A stretch of DNA of 64,000 bases from Saccharopolyspora sp. NFXS83 (GTDB taxonomy: Bacteria > Actinomycetota > Actinomycetes > Mycobacteriales > Pseudonocardiaceae): contig NZ_JAPFGB010000030.1 of NCBI RefSeq assembly GCF_026241095.1, forward strand, positions 1-64,000, given 5' to 3'. The translations under genes and the position numbers were made by a program. The notes beneath the pieces were generated by a model. That model was not told where the DNA came from, made no database searches, and saw only the letters and a program-made list of their open reading frames with translations. Below are positions 10,090 through 19,210 of the stretch, piece by piece (position 1 is the first letter of the stretch; every line of letters starts with the position of its first letter).

Positions 10090-10509
10090 TCAGCCGATGT
10101 TCGGGTCGAAGGTGAAGAGCACGAAGGTGCCCAGACCGACCGTGAGCAGGACCGAGACGTACAGCAGCATCTTCAGCCAGAACCGGGTGGCGTCCTTGCG
10201 GGAGTAGTCGTTGATCACGGTGCGCAGCCCGTTGCCGCCGTGCAGGCCGGCCAGCCACAGCATCGTCAGGTCCCAGAACTGCCAGAACGGCGAAGCCCAG
10301 CGGCCCGCGACGAACGCGAAGTTGATCCGGTGCACCCCGCCGTCCAGGAACAGCATGATCAGCATGTGTCCGAGGACCAAGAACAGCAGCAGCACGCCCG
10401 ACAGGCGCATGAACAGCCAGCTGTAGAGCTCGAAGTTGCTGCGGCGGGCGGCCGGGCGGTGCGGGGAACGCGGCTTGTCGACCGACAGCGGAGCGTCGAT
10501 GGTGGTCAT
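10090..10509 (-). CDS. sdhD: Succinate dehydrogenase membrane anchor subunit SdhD
   Basis: A 139-residue anchor with three hydrophobic helices (about 34-55, 72-95, 110-132). The conserved HGGNGLRTVINDY segment carries the presumed heme-side His90 and the quinone-pocket Asp101-Tyr102. It starts 3 bases after the sdhC stop. Confidence 0.92.
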   Translation of the reverse strand: MTTIDAPLSVDKPRSPHRPAARRSNFELYSWLFMRLSGVLLLFLVLGHMLIMLFLDGGVHRINFAFVAGRWASPFWQFWDLTMLWLAGLHGGNGLRTVINDYSRKDATRFWLKMLLYVSVLLTVGLGTFVLFTFDPNIG

Positions 10510-10512
10510 GGG

Positions 10513-10950
10513 TCAGTGCCCCCCGAACAGTTCCGTGACGGCGCGCGTGAGCATGCTGATGGCGGCGGGAACGATGAGCACCAGCCACAACACCAGAACG
10601 GTCCAGAGCATCGGCTTCTGGTATTTCGGTCCGTTCGCCCAGAAGTCGACCAGCATGACGCGGATGCCGTTGAACGCGTGGAACAGCACCGCCGCGAGCA
10701 GACCCAGTTCGAACAGGATCATGATCGGGCTTTTGTAGGTTTCGATGACCGTGTCGTACGCCTCAGGCGATACCCGCACGAGAGCGGTGTCCAACACGTG
10801 CACGAACAAGAAGAAGAATGTGAGCACGCCCGTGATGCGGTGCGCTACCCACGACCACATGCCCAAATCACCGCGGTAGAGGGATCCCTTGGCACGAGGG
10901 TTGCCCTCGCGCTGGGGGGCCTCCGCCGCGGAGGCGGTGGTGCTGGCCAT
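10513..10950 (-). CDS. sdhC: Succinate dehydrogenase cytochrome b556 subunit SdhC
   Basis: A 145-residue anchor that begins the operon. SWVAHRITG at 33-41 is the family motif with quinone-site residues, and His91 in LFHAFNGIR is the expected axial heme ligand. Three membrane helices are evident (about 38-56, 75-95, 112-133). The preceding 438-bp gap holds the operon promoter. Confidence 0.94.
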   Translation of the reverse strand: MASTTASAAEAPQREGNPRAKGSLYRGDLGMWSWVAHRITGVLTFFFLFVHVLDTALVRVSPEAYDTVIETYKSPIMILFELGLLAAVLFHAFNGIRVMLVDFWANGPKYQKPMLWTVLVLWLVLIVPAAISMLTRAVTELFGGH

Positions 10951-11388
10951 GGTGGAAGGCCTCCAACGTCGCTGGTGGACTGACGGCCCGTTCGGGAACG
11001 TGACGACCGGTCCGAGTCGTCATCATTCGTACGCCCGTCACCGGCCACCTGAACTAGGGCCTGGACTTCTCGGATGCTAGACCCGCGCCATCCTTGCGGC
11101 CTACTCGCCTGTGCTCTGTGTGATCGACCAGACAAAGGCCCCAGCCTGGTGGATCGATGTAGAAATCAACTCGTGACACCGCGGCAATGCGCAAGCGGCA
11201 GCGTCAAGCCTTAATTTCGAGAGCCACATCACCGGGCGTGCGCCGCGTATCGGGTCGGTCAATTCCTAGCGGAAACACCGAGCCCGTCGCCGGCGGCTTC
11301 CAATACCGGCGAGGAACCGGGTCCTCGCTCCGGTCGGCGAGGATGAGTGCGACATTCATCCGGAGAGCGAACGAGATCAGGAGCGGGC
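10951..11388. other. Intergenic region between sdhC and cdd
   Basis: Divergent 438-bp spacer that must contain the sdh promoter (minus strand) and the cdd promoter (plus strand). I see no convincing gene, RNA or long palindrome in it; the short readings it contains lack family resemblance. Confidence 0.6.
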
Positions 11389-11766
11389 ATGGAGACGATC
11401 AACTGGGAGGCGCTGCGGGCGGCGGCCGTGGAGGCCGCGGCGAAGGCGTACTGCCCCTACTCGAAGCTCCAGGTGGGCTCGGCGGCGATCTGCGACGACG
11501 GGCGGCTGGTCATCGGCTGCAACGTCGAGAACGGGTCCTACGGGGTGACGCTGTGCGCCGAGTGCACGATGGCCGGGCAGCTGCGGCTCACCGGCGGCGG
11601 CCGGTTCGTCGCCGTCGCCTGCCGCAGCGGCCAGGGCGAGCTGCTCATGCCGTGCGGGCGGTGCCGCCAGCTGCTCTACGAGCTCGGCGGCCCGGACTGC
11701 CTGATGGACACCCCGCGCGGCATCGTCTCGATGCGCGATGTCCTGCCGGACGCCTTCGAGCTCTGA
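11389..11766 (+). CDS. cdd: Cytidine deaminase
   Basis: Zinc hydrolase converting cytidine and deoxycytidine to uridine and deoxyuridine (125 residues, the tetrameric short form). CNVENGSYG binds the nucleoside; zinc ligands are C56 in CAE, with catalytic Glu58, and C89 and C92 in PCGRC. ATG at 11389 follows CAGGAG at 6 bases; a longer GTG reading from 11347 has no such site. The product feeds the thymidine/uridine phosphorylase encoded just downstream. Confidence 0.96.
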   Translation: METINWEALRAAAVEAAAKAYCPYSKLQVGSAAICDDGRLVIGCNVENGSYGVTLCAECTMAGQLRLTGGGRFVAVACRSGQGELLMPCGRCRQLLYELGGPDCLMDTPRGIVSMRDVLPDAFEL

Positions 11767-11869
11767 CGCTCGCGGCGGGTTCTCGACGCGGGCGACAAGT
11801 CCGGGCACGAGGTGATCTCATCGGAGCAGCACCCGGCGCTGGCCCGGGGACGGTGAGGGGATCTGGCTG

Positions 11870-13150
11870 ATGGCGCACTCGGTGATCGACGTGATCCGCG
11901 CGAAGCGGGACGGCGACCGGCTCGACGACGAGCAGATCGACTGGGTGGTCGACGCCTACACCCGCGGCGCGGTGGCCGAGGAGCAGATGGCCGCCCTGGC
12001 GATGGCGATCCTGCTGCGCGGCATGGATCGCGCCGAGACGGCCCGCTGGACCGCGGCGATGATCGGTTCCGGCGAACGGCTCGACCTCAGCGGCGTCCCG
12101 CGTTCCACGGTGGACAAGCATTCCACCGGCGGCGTCGGGGACAAGATCACCTTGCCGCTGACCCCGCTGGTCGCGGCCTGCGGCGCGGCGGTGCCGCAGC
12201 TGTCCGGCCGCGGGCTCGGGCACACCGGCGGCACGCTGGACAAGCTGGAGTCCATCCCCGGCTGGCGCGCCCGGCTCTCGGCGGCCGAGATCCGCGCTCA
12301 GCTCGCCGAGGTCGGCGCCGTGGTGTGCGCGGCCACCGAAGGCATCGCGCCCGCGGACCGCAAGCTCTACGCGCTGCGCGACGTCACCGGCACCGTCGAG
12401 TCCATCCCCCTGATCGCCAGCTCCATCATGAGCAAGAAGATCGCGGAGGGCGCCGAATCCCTGGTGCTCGACGTGAAGTGCGGGTCCGGCGCGTTCATGA
12501 AGGACTTGGAGCAGGCGCGGGCGCTGGCCGACGAGCTCGTCTCGATCGGCGCCGCGCACGGCGTCCGCACGAGCGCGCTGCTCACCGACATGTCGGTGCC
12601 GCTGGGAGCCGCCGTGGGCAACGCGCTGGAGGTCGCGGAGTCCCTCGAGGTGCTGCAGGGCGGCGGCCCGGCGGACGTCGTGGAGCTGACGCTGGCGCTG
12701 GCTCGGGAGATGCTCGCGCACGCGGGCCTGTCCGACGTGGATCCGGCGGAGGTGCTGGCCTCGGGCAAGGCGTACGACTCCTGGCGCTCGATGATCGGCG
12801 CCCAGGGCGGCGACCCGGACGCGGAACTGCCCACGGCCGCGCACGTGGAGACGTTCGCGGCCCCGGCGACCGGCGTAGTGTCCACTTTGGACGCTTATGC
12901 CGTGGGGCTGGCCGCCTGGCGGCTGGGGGCGGGCCGGGCGCGCAAGGAGGACGCCGTGCAGCACGCCGCAGGCATCCGCTGCCTGGCGAAACCGGGGGAG
13001 CCGGTCATCGAGGGCGCCCCGCTGCTCGAACTCCACACCGACACCCCCGACAAGCTCCCCGCCGCCCGCGAGGCGCTCGCCGAGGCCGTCGCCATCACCG
13101 CCGAAGCCCCCGCCGCCACCCCGCTGATCCTCGACACGATCCGCCCCTGA
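11870..13150 (+). CDS. deoA: Thymidine phosphorylase
   Basis: Phosphorolyses thymidine and deoxyuridine to base and deoxyribose-1-phosphate (426 residues, normal length). The phosphate site KHSTGGVGDK is at 83-92 and the family signature SGRGLGHTGGTLDKLE at 112-127. It lies 103 bp after cdd in the same direction and is probably cotranscribed. The spacer region after the gene contains unusual palindromes. Confidence 0.96.
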   Translation: MAHSVIDVIRAKRDGDRLDDEQIDWVVDAYTRGAVAEEQMAALAMAILLRGMDRAETARWTAAMIGSGERLDLSGVPRSTVDKHSTGGVGDKITLPLTPLVAACGAAVPQLSGRGLGHTGGTLDKLESIPGWRARLSAAEIRAQLAEVGAVVCAATEGIAPADRKLYALRDVTGTVESIPLIASSIMSKKIAEGAESLVLDVKCGSGAFMKDLEQARALADELVSIGAAHGVRTSALLTDMSVPLGAAVGNALEVAESLEVLQGGGPADVVELTLALAREMLAHAGLSDVDPAEVLASGKAYDSWRSMIGAQGGDPDAELPTAAHVETFAAPATGVVSTLDAYAVGLAAWRLGAGRARKEDAVQHAAGIRCLAKPGEPVIEGAPLLELHTDTPDKLPAAREALAEAVAITAEAPAATPLILDTIRP

Positions 13151-13168
13151 CGCCCCGCGGCGCGGGCT

Positions 13169-13311
13169 GGGTGAACGGACCGTTCGTCCAACGAGACCGG
13201 GCGAACGGTCCCGTCACCCGCAACGGCACCACGCGCCCCGCCGCCTCTGACGACGTCGGGGTGGGTGAACGGACCGTTCGTCCAATCCGGTTGGACGAAC
13301 GGTCCGTTCAC
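13169..13311. repeat. Palindromic GTGAACGGACCGTTCG repeat cluster
   Basis: GTGAACGGACCGTTCGTCC appears twice in direct orientation (from about 13170 and 13264). The second copy is followed after five bases by its exact inverted complement ending near 13311, giving a 21-bp perfect stem. A degenerate half (GCGAACGGTCCCGTCAC) lies between. GTGAACGG-type palindromes are, as I recall, frequent after genes in Pseudonocardiales genomes. Likely roles are termination or mRNA 3'-end protection for deoA; no T-run follows. Confidence 0.7.
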
Positions 13312-13340
13312 TCCGAAAAAATCCGGCGCCGGACATGCGA

Positions 13341-13376
13341 CAGGGCCGCGGTTCCCGGGTGGGAACCGCGGCCCTG
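13341..13376. terminator. Bidirectional hairpin between deoA and the coiled-coil gene
   Basis: Perfect 16-bp stem (13341-13356 with 13361-13376) and a GGGT loop, located between two convergent genes and 15 bp from the stop of the minus-strand one. Confidence 0.75.
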
Positions 13377-13391
13377 GTCGGTGCTGCGGGG

Positions 13392-14597
13392 TCAGGCGCT
13401 CTCGGCGGCGTAACCCTCGTCGGAGGAGTCGTCCGAACCCAGCGCCTTCGCGTCGCCGTCGCGCTTGGCGCTCTTCGAGCGACCGCGACCGCGCTGCTGG
13501 CGGGGCAGCGTGGTGGGCGGCGGCGGGCTGGACGGGCCGCTGCCGCCGAGGATCAGCTCGGCGAACGTGGCCATGGCCTCGTCGAGCTGACCGGCGTGGC
13601 GCCGCTCGGTCTCCTCGTTGGCCTGGCGGACCATCGTGTCCACCGCGTCGGAGTCCGGCCGCGACGCGAGCGTGCCGCTGATCTGCGACAGGTTCTGCGC
13701 CAGCGTGCCGCCGAGCTCGCCGAGCCCGGACTTGACGCCCTCTTCGACGGTGTCGAGCCGGGTGCTGACGCCCTGCTCGACCGCCTCGATGCGGGTGTGC
13801 ACGTTGTCCTCGACGTTGTCCAACCGGCCGGAGACGCGGTCGAGCCGCTCGGTGAGCTGCTCCAGGCGCTCGGCCAGCTTGTCGAGCTTCTCGGTCGGGT
13901 CGACCGCGGGGCGCTCGGCGAGCGCGTCGAGGCCGGTCTGCAGCTGGTCGCGGCTGCCGGTGACGGCTTCGGTGAGCGCGCCCTGCACGCCGCTGCCGGT
14001 CTCGGTGACCGCGCGCTGCAGGGACTCGCGGGTGCCGTCGAGGTGCTCGTGGACGCCCTCGTCGATCTCGGCGAACCGGCCGCGCAGGCTGGTCTCCAGG
14101 CCGTCGATGCGCTCGCGGACCTGACCGGTCACCGAACCCGGGATGGCTTCCAGGCGGGTGTCCTGCTTGTCGAGGTGGCCGCCGAGCTCGTCGAGGCGCT
14201 TGTGGATGTGCGCGAGCTTGTCCTCCAACCCGTCCATCCGGCCGGCGACGCCGTCGAAGCGTCCGGAGACGCCGTCGAGGCGGCCGTCGAGCTGCGCGAA
14301 CGGCTTGGCGAGCTTGTCGAACAGGCCGTCCACGGCCAGTTTGACGTCGCCGATGACCCCGTCCTGGGCGTCGATCTTGGAGAGGGCTTCGTCGACCCGC
14401 TCGGTCAGCACGCCGAGTTCGGTGCGGTCGGGGAGTTCGGACAGCCGCTTGCGGACGGAACCCAGCGATTCCAGCGGGGACATCCGGGCGTGGATCTCGT
14501 CGAGTGCGTCGAAAATCTGCTGCTGCTCGCTCTCGCGGATTTCGGCCGCACGCGTGAGCATGTTCCGCATGCGGTCGAAGGACATGTTCTCGTTCAC
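13392..14597 (-). CDS. Long coiled-coil protein with apolipoprotein-like helical repeats
   Basis: About 401 residues from the GTG start at 14597 (GAAGGA site upstream); an ATG four codons later is nearly as good. Nearly the whole of residues 1-330 is amphipathic helix with recurring RLDGV, RMDGLEDKL, HLDKQ and RLDTVEEGV units, in the style of apolipoprotein A/E-like or tether coiled coils. A Pro-rich break (SSPPPPTTLP), a basic cluster (RQQRGRGRSKSAKR) and an acidic tail follow. No enzyme motif, signal or membrane segment. I do not recognise its family; a structural or cell-envelope/nucleoid scaffolding role is only a guess. Confidence 0.7.
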   Translation of the reverse strand: MNENMSFDRMRNMLTRAAEIRESEQQQIFDALDEIHARMSPLESLGSVRKRLSELPDRTELGVLTERVDEALSKIDAQDGVIGDVKLAVDGLFDKLAKPFAQLDGRLDGVSGRFDGVAGRMDGLEDKLAHIHKRLDELGGHLDKQDTRLEAIPGSVTGQVRERIDGLETSLRGRFAEIDEGVHEHLDGTRESLQRAVTETGSGVQGALTEAVTGSRDQLQTGLDALAERPAVDPTEKLDKLAERLEQLTERLDRVSGRLDNVEDNVHTRIEAVEQGVSTRLDTVEEGVKSGLGELGGTLAQNLSQISGTLASRPDSDAVDTMVRQANEETERRHAGQLDEAMATFAELILGGSGPSSPPPPTTLPRQQRGRGRSKSAKRDGDAKALGSDDSSDEGYAAESA

Positions 14598-14884
14598 GGC
14601 TCGGACGTCCTTCGTCGAGGGGCAGGGGAGGACCAATGGAGCGTAGCTAGTCGTTTCCCGCGTTCCCAGCCACCCCCGGATACATTGAGTTAGCGCATCG
14701 TGAAGCTTCACTCTGAATGATGGCCGGGAACTAGGCCGTTCAGCCCAGCGTTCGTGTATGTCAATAGGGCGCTTGGGTTGCGCTTAGGCTATTCGGGTGA
14801 CTTCTGGGGCGACGTGCATTCGGGTGGTTTTCCGGCCCTCGCCGCCCGCGCGGAGGGGTCGTGGCCGGGTTGTAACGTAGTGCC

Positions 14885-15973
14885 ATGTCGACACCGGTGA
14901 GCTTGGACACGATCCGACTGGCCCCTAAAGTCCTGCTGCACGACCACCTCGACGGTGGTCTCCGCCCGCAGACCGTGATCGAACTGGCCGCTGACGCCGG
15001 ATACGAGGGGTTGCCGCACCAGGACGCGGAATCCCTCGGTTCGTGGTTTCGGGAAGCGGCGGATTCCGGCTCGCTGGAGCGATACCTGGAAACGTTCGCG
15101 CACACCGTCGCGGTGATGCAGACCGCCGATGCGCTGCGCCGGGTATCCGCCGAATGTGCCGAGGACCTGGCGGCCGATGGGGTCGTCTACGCCGAGGTCC
15201 GCTACGCGCCGGAGTTGTTCCAGGAAGGCGGGTTGAGCCTGCCGGAGATCGTGGAATCCGTGCAGGAGGGATTCCGCGAAGGGGAACGCCGTGCGGAATC
15301 GCAAGGGAAACTTATCCGAATCGGAACCTTGCTCTGCGCGATGCGGCAGAACGCGCGTTCCGCGGAAATCGCGGAACTCGCGGTGCGCTATCGCGACGCC
15401 GAGGTGGTGGGGTTCGACATCGCGGGCCCGGAGGCCGGATTCCCGCCCACCCGGAACCTGGACGCCTTCGAATACCTGCGCCAGCGCAACGCGCACTTCA
15501 CCGTGCACGCCGGTGAGGCATTCGGGCTGCCCTCCATCTGGGAGGCCATCCAGCACTGCGGCGCGGAGCGGCTCGGGCACGGCGTGCGGATCGTCGACGA
15601 CATCAAGGTCGACGAGGACGGCGAGGTGCACCTGGGCAGGCTGGCGTCCTACGTGCGGGACCGGCGCATCCCGCTGGAGATGTGCCCGTCGTCGAACCTG
15701 CAGACCGGGGCCGCGGCCTCGCTCGCCGAGCACCCGATCGGGCTGCTGAGCCGGTTGCGGTTCCGCGTCACGGTGAACACCGACAACCGCCTGATGAGCC
15801 ACTGCACGATGTCCAGCGAGTTCGCCGCGCTGCACGAGACGTTCGGCTACGGCTGGGCGGACATGCAGTGGTTCACGGTGAACGCGATGAAGTCCTCGTT
15901 CCTGGGCTTCGACGACCGCCTGGCGATCATCAACGACGTGATCAAGCCCGGCTACGCCACCCTGGTGGGGTGA
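14885..15973 (+). CDS. add: Adenosine deaminase
   Basis: Zinc metalloenzyme turning adenosine and deoxyadenosine into inosine forms (362 residues). The ligand pair His19/His21 sits in LHDHLDGG; further active-site segments are VHAGEAFG (His and catalytic Glu), RLGHGVR and VNTDNRLM. Products can enter purine nucleoside phosphorylase encoded at 32182-32991. It stands between coiled-coil and acidic-protein genes, as a single-gene transcript ending at a strong hairpin. Confidence 0.96.
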   Translation: MSTPVSLDTIRLAPKVLLHDHLDGGLRPQTVIELAADAGYEGLPHQDAESLGSWFREAADSGSLERYLETFAHTVAVMQTADALRRVSAECAEDLAADGVVYAEVRYAPELFQEGGLSLPEIVESVQEGFREGERRAESQGKLIRIGTLLCAMRQNARSAEIAELAVRYRDAEVVGFDIAGPEAGFPPTRNLDAFEYLRQRNAHFTVHAGEAFGLPSIWEAIQHCGAERLGHGVRIVDDIKVDEDGEVHLGRLASYVRDRRIPLEMCPSSNLQTGAAASLAEHPIGLLSRLRFRVTVNTDNRLMSHCTMSSEFAALHETFGYGWADMQWFTVNAMKSSFLGFDDRLAIINDVIKPGYATLVG

Positions 15974-15992
15974 GCTCCGGGCGCGAACGAGG

Positions 15993-16025
15993 AACGGGCC
16001 GCCCGATCTGATCGGGCGGCCCGTT
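15993..16025. terminator. Bidirectional terminator between add and the acidic conserved gene
   Basis: Perfect 15-bp stem (15993-16007 with 16011-16025) and a three-base loop, between two convergent genes. Confidence 0.85.
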
Positions 16026-16039
16026 GTCACGTCGGGATG

Positions 16040-17266
16040 TCAGTGCTTGCGCAGGCGCTGGTCCTCGAACTGGGCCACGAGCTCGCGCCAGACCTCCACC
16101 TCGGCGTCGAACGGCGGGCTCGGGGGCAGCCGGTTCGGGTTCGGGCGCAGCACGAACGACACCAGCCAGCCGAGCCGCTCCGAGGGCTGCAGCGCCTCGT
16201 CCACCGACTTGTCGTCGGCCCAGGTCGCCGCGTCCAGCAGCAGTTCCTCGGCCAGGTCCAGCTGGTTCGGGTCCACTTCGGACGGGCCTGCGGCGAGGTC
16301 GTCGTCCAGCCCGGTGAGCACGTAGCTGTTGTCCGGGTCGACCTCGATCTCCAGCTCACCGCCGGTCGCCCGTTGCGTCACCTGCGGCCAGGTCGCGACC
16401 CGTGCCAGGTCGTTGTCCTCCAGCGCGTCGCTCTCGGCGAGGAACCGGGCGAGCGCGCGGGGCGAGCCGAACACGTCGATGCGCCCGTCGGAACCGAGGA
16501 AGACCGGGTCGTCGTCGAGGTAGCAGCGCAGCGAGTAGAACTCGCCCTGGCCGGTGATGATCCGGATCGGGTCGATGCCGATCTCACCCCAGAAGCCGGG
16601 CTCGGCATCCTCGTCCACCGGGTCCACATCGGACTCGGAGTCGGTCTGCTCGGCCTCGTCGTGCTCCAGGGCCTCGGCGAGCTCGGTCTCCGCGGTGGCC
16701 ACGGCGTCCGCGGGTACCTCGGGGGTGCACACGACGGAGTCGAGCGCGTCGAGCAGCTCGTCCCAGCGCTCGGCGACCACGGCGCACAGCTCGGACCAGC
16801 GCTTCTGCCCGTCCTTGCCGGTGAACACCAGGGTGCCCTGGTCGAGCAGGCTGAAGCCGTCCGCGGCGTCGAGCACCTCGTGCACCGTGTCCAGCTCGCA
16901 CACGTCGGCCAGCGACCGCGCGATCTCCACGATGTCGTGCAGCTCGTTGATCGCCCAGACGTCCGGTGTGTCGGCCACCAGCTCGGGCACGCCCACCAGG
17001 TCGAACTGGTGGTCCTCGTCCGGGTTCAGCTCGACCGCGGACAGGGCGGGCACCACGTACCAGGCGGGGTGATCGTCGAGGTCGTGCTCGCGCGCGGTGC
17101 GCACGAACGCGGCGAGCCTCGCGGCGTCGGGGAACGCGTAGAGGTCCTCCTCGTGGCCGAGGAAGGCCTCCCAGTCCTCGCCGTCCTCACGCCATCGCGG
17201 TGCCCACAGGGTGACCACGTCACCTTGCGGGAGCCCCAGTTCGATGGGGACGATGTCCTGCGCCAT
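16040..17266 (-). CDS. Conserved acidic actinobacterial protein (often annotated primosomal protein)
   Basis: A 408-residue, strongly acidic protein starting MAQDIVPIELGLPQGD. Homologues next to adenosine deaminase genes are widespread in actinomycetes and are often labelled primosomal protein without experimental support that I know of. It appears to hold two related halves, each with an aromatic-rich strand (DWEAFLGHEEDLYAFP; then GEFYSLRCYLDDDPVFLG) separated by a poly-acidic linker near residues 200-220. No catalytic motif is visible. Cytoplasmic. The function should be treated as unknown. Confidence 0.75.
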   Translation of the reverse strand: MAQDIVPIELGLPQGDVVTLWAPRWREDGEDWEAFLGHEEDLYAFPDAARLAAFVRTAREHDLDDHPAWYVVPALSAVELNPDEDHQFDLVGVPELVADTPDVWAINELHDIVEIARSLADVCELDTVHEVLDAADGFSLLDQGTLVFTGKDGQKRWSELCAVVAERWDELLDALDSVVCTPEVPADAVATAETELAEALEHDEAEQTDSESDVDPVDEDAEPGFWGEIGIDPIRIITGQGEFYSLRCYLDDDPVFLGSDGRIDVFGSPRALARFLAESDALEDNDLARVATWPQVTQRATGGELEIEVDPDNSYVLTGLDDDLAAGPSEVDPNQLDLAEELLLDAATWADDKSVDEALQPSERLGWLVSFVLRPNPNRLPPSPPFDAEVEVWRELVAQFEDQRLRKH

Positions 17267-17465
17267 CTTCCTACCTCCGGTCGCCGAACCAGACGTCCGC
17301 GAAGCCTACGGGTTGCCCGACGCACGCCTGCCGTCCGGTCGGGCTGCCTACCGTATCGACCTTGTCGAGAGCCGTCGCAACCGAATGGGTTCGAGCGGTC
17401 GTCCGAGGTGAGCAGCGGCGCGCGGTCACGGTTGGCGGTACCGGCCTCCGGTCGCCCCGTCGATC

Positions 17466-18056
17466 ATGGTTCGAATGGATGTCACGGAGCTGTGGACGAG
17501 AATCGTGCTTTGGTTGGGTGAGCACGCGCCGGTGACCGCAGCGGCCCTGCTTCCGCCTTCGCCGCCGCCGGATTTCGCCGAGCTGGAAACGGAATTCGAG
17601 ATCCGGTTGCCGGAGGAGCTGCGGGAGTGGTGGACCAGCTGTGGCGGCACCGACGGTGACGTCCTCGCCGATGTGCTGCCGCCGTTCTACACGCCCTACA
17701 GCGCGCAGCGCGCGTGGGAAGTGTGGAGCGGGCACCGCAAGACCTGGGCGGCGCAGTGGGAACGGCCCGCGTGCGACTACTACGCGGGCGCGCCGGGGTC
17801 GAGCTACCACCCGGCGTGGATTCCCATCGCCGGGGACGGGTTCGCCGACGAACTGGTGGTGGACCTGCGGCCGGGGCCGCTGCGCGGGTGCGTCCTGGAA
17901 TGGGAGCAGGAGGCCGGGCAGGTGCAGCGCCCGGAGTGGCGCAGCATCTCGGCGATGCTCACCGACGTGCACCGGTCGCTGACCGAAGGGGCCTCCGCCG
18001 GGCACAGCCACCCGACGGTCACCGAGGACGGCAGGCTGGACTGGCAGATCCGCTGA
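17466..18056 (+). CDS. SMI1/KNR4-family protein
   Basis: A 196-residue member of the SMI1/KNR4 (SUKH) fold: the helix DFAELETEFEIRLPEELREWW and the following cysteine-glycine turn match the family start, and PAWIPIAGDGFADELVVDLRPG matches the central strands. In bacteria such proteins are often immunity proteins for secreted toxins, but no toxin gene is adjacent, and stand-alone housekeeping members also exist. ATG at 17466 or 17475. Downstream lies a copy of the interspersed repeat. Confidence 0.8.
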   Translation: MVRMDVTELWTRIVLWLGEHAPVTAAALLPPSPPPDFAELETEFEIRLPEELREWWTSCGGTDGDVLADVLPPFYTPYSAQRAWEVWSGHRKTWAAQWERPACDYYAGAPGSSYHPAWIPIAGDGFADELVVDLRPGPLRGCVLEWEQEAGQVQRPEWRSISAMLTDVHRSLTEGASAGHSHPTVTEDGRLDWQIR

Positions 18057-18094
18057 GGAATTCCCTCGCGGTGGTCCGCGTACCGGTCGAGTAG

Positions 18095-18187
18095 CGGAAC
18101 CTCAGCGGTTTCCTCGCCGCGGGATCGATCGCGCACGTGGCTGCGTCACGAGCGAATTCGCGGTCCTCTCGAGGAAACCGCTGAGCC
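18095..18187. repeat. Interspersed inverted-repeat element (copy 2, complete)
   Basis: A roughly 90-bp element with perfect 16-bp terminal inverted repeats (18101-18116 with 18170-18185, CTCAGCGGTTTCCTCG) and a conserved inner segment CGGGATC after the left arm. It lies between the 3' ends of convergent genes. Copies 1 and 3 share arms and inner text. Confidence 0.8.
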
Positions 18188-18241
18188 CCCACCGGTCACG
18201 CATTTCACCGCAAGGGTGGTTTGCACGATCGAGCGATCGGG

Positions 18242-19210
18242 TCAGGTACCGATGGGGTGCCAGACGGTTTTGAGCTCGGTGAAGGCGCGGAGGCGTTCCA
18301 GGCCGGGGGAGGCGGTCCAGTCCGGTTCGGTGCGGCCGGTGCGGAGCACGCGCGTGACGGTGCCCGCCGCGGCCCGTTCCAGCTCCGGACGCAGCTCGGC
18401 GGGGGCGCCGGTGAGGTCGAGGGCGTTGACGTCGGCGTGCGACGCCAGCCGCGGCGCGAGCTCGGAGGTCGTGCCCGTGAGCAGGTTGACCACGCCGCCG
18501 GGCACGTCGGAGGTCGCGAGCACCTCGGACAGCGCGATCGCGGGCAGCGGGCGCTCGGCGCTCGTCACGACGACGGCGGCGTTGCCCGCCGCCAGCACCG
18601 GAGCGAGCACGCTGACCAGCCCCAGCAGCGAGGAGTCCTGCGGTGCGAGGACGCCGACGACCCCGGTCGGCTCGGGCACGCTGAACGAGAAGTACGGCCC
18701 CGCCACGGGATTCGCCGCGCCCAGCACGCCGGTGATCTTGTCGGTCCAGCCGGCGAACCACACCACCCGGTCGATCGCCGCGTCCACCACCGCCGACGCC
18801 GCGTCGAAGCCGATCCCCTCGGCGGCGGCGACCTCGGCGCCGAACTGCGCGCGGCGGCCCTCCATCACCTCCGCGATGCGGAACAGCACCTGGCCGCGGT
18901 TGTAGGCGGTGGCGCCGGACCAGCCGGGGAACGCCTTGCGCGCGGCGGCGACCGCGTCCCGCACGTCCTTGCGGGAGGCCAGCGCCGCGTTCGCCAGCAG
19001 CGCACCGTCGGCGGCGCGCACCGGGTACACCCGGCCCGACTCGGAACGCGGGAACTTGCCGCCGACGTAGAGCTTGCAGGTCTTGGCCACCGCGACCCGA
19101 CCTGCCGGGGACCGCCCCGTCGAACCCTGTTCGCGGGACGCGCCGCCACCGTCCGACGCCGTCCCGCCGTCCGGTGCGAGGCCGTTCTGCGGGCTGTGCT
19201 CAGACGTCAA
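18242..19210 (-). CDS. Truncated, probably non-catalytic aldehyde dehydrogenase-like protein
   Basis: A 322-residue reading related to the NAD-binding half of aldehyde dehydrogenases (KLYVGGKFPRSESGR, then EPTGVVGVLAPQ and VLAAGNAAVVV). It is about 150 residues short and the conserved ELGGK glutamate and the catalytic cysteine loop (GQxCxA) of its upstream neighbour have no counterpart. A TTG at 19210 overlaps the end of the full-length gene by 11 bases; the low-complexity first 40 residues suggest the true start may be a GTG near VAVAKTC. Because paired full and short ALDH genes beside deoC recur in actinomycetes, it is probably a conserved partner or regulatory subunit rather than debris; this is inference. 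Confidence 0.75.
   Translation of the reverse strand: MTSEHSPQNGLAPDGGTASDGGGASREQGSTGRSPAGRVAVAKTCKLYVGGKFPRSESGRVYPVRAADGALLANAALASRKDVRDAVAAARKAFPGWSGATAYNRGQVLFRIAEVMEGRRAQFGAEVAAAEGIGFDAASAVVDAAIDRVVWFAGWTDKITGVLGAANPVAGPYFSFSVPEPTGVVGVLAPQDSSLLGLVSVLAPVLAAGNAAVVVTSAERPLPAIALSEVLATSDVPGGVVNLLTGTTSELAPRLASHADVNALDLTGAPAELRPELERAAAGTVTRVLRTGRTEPDWTASPGLERLRAFTELKTVWHPIGT

Noticed and set aside
12895-13311. Small ORFs reading NGPFVQ/NGPFT on both strands after deoA
   Set aside because: They are translations of the palindromic repeat and overlap the end of deoA.
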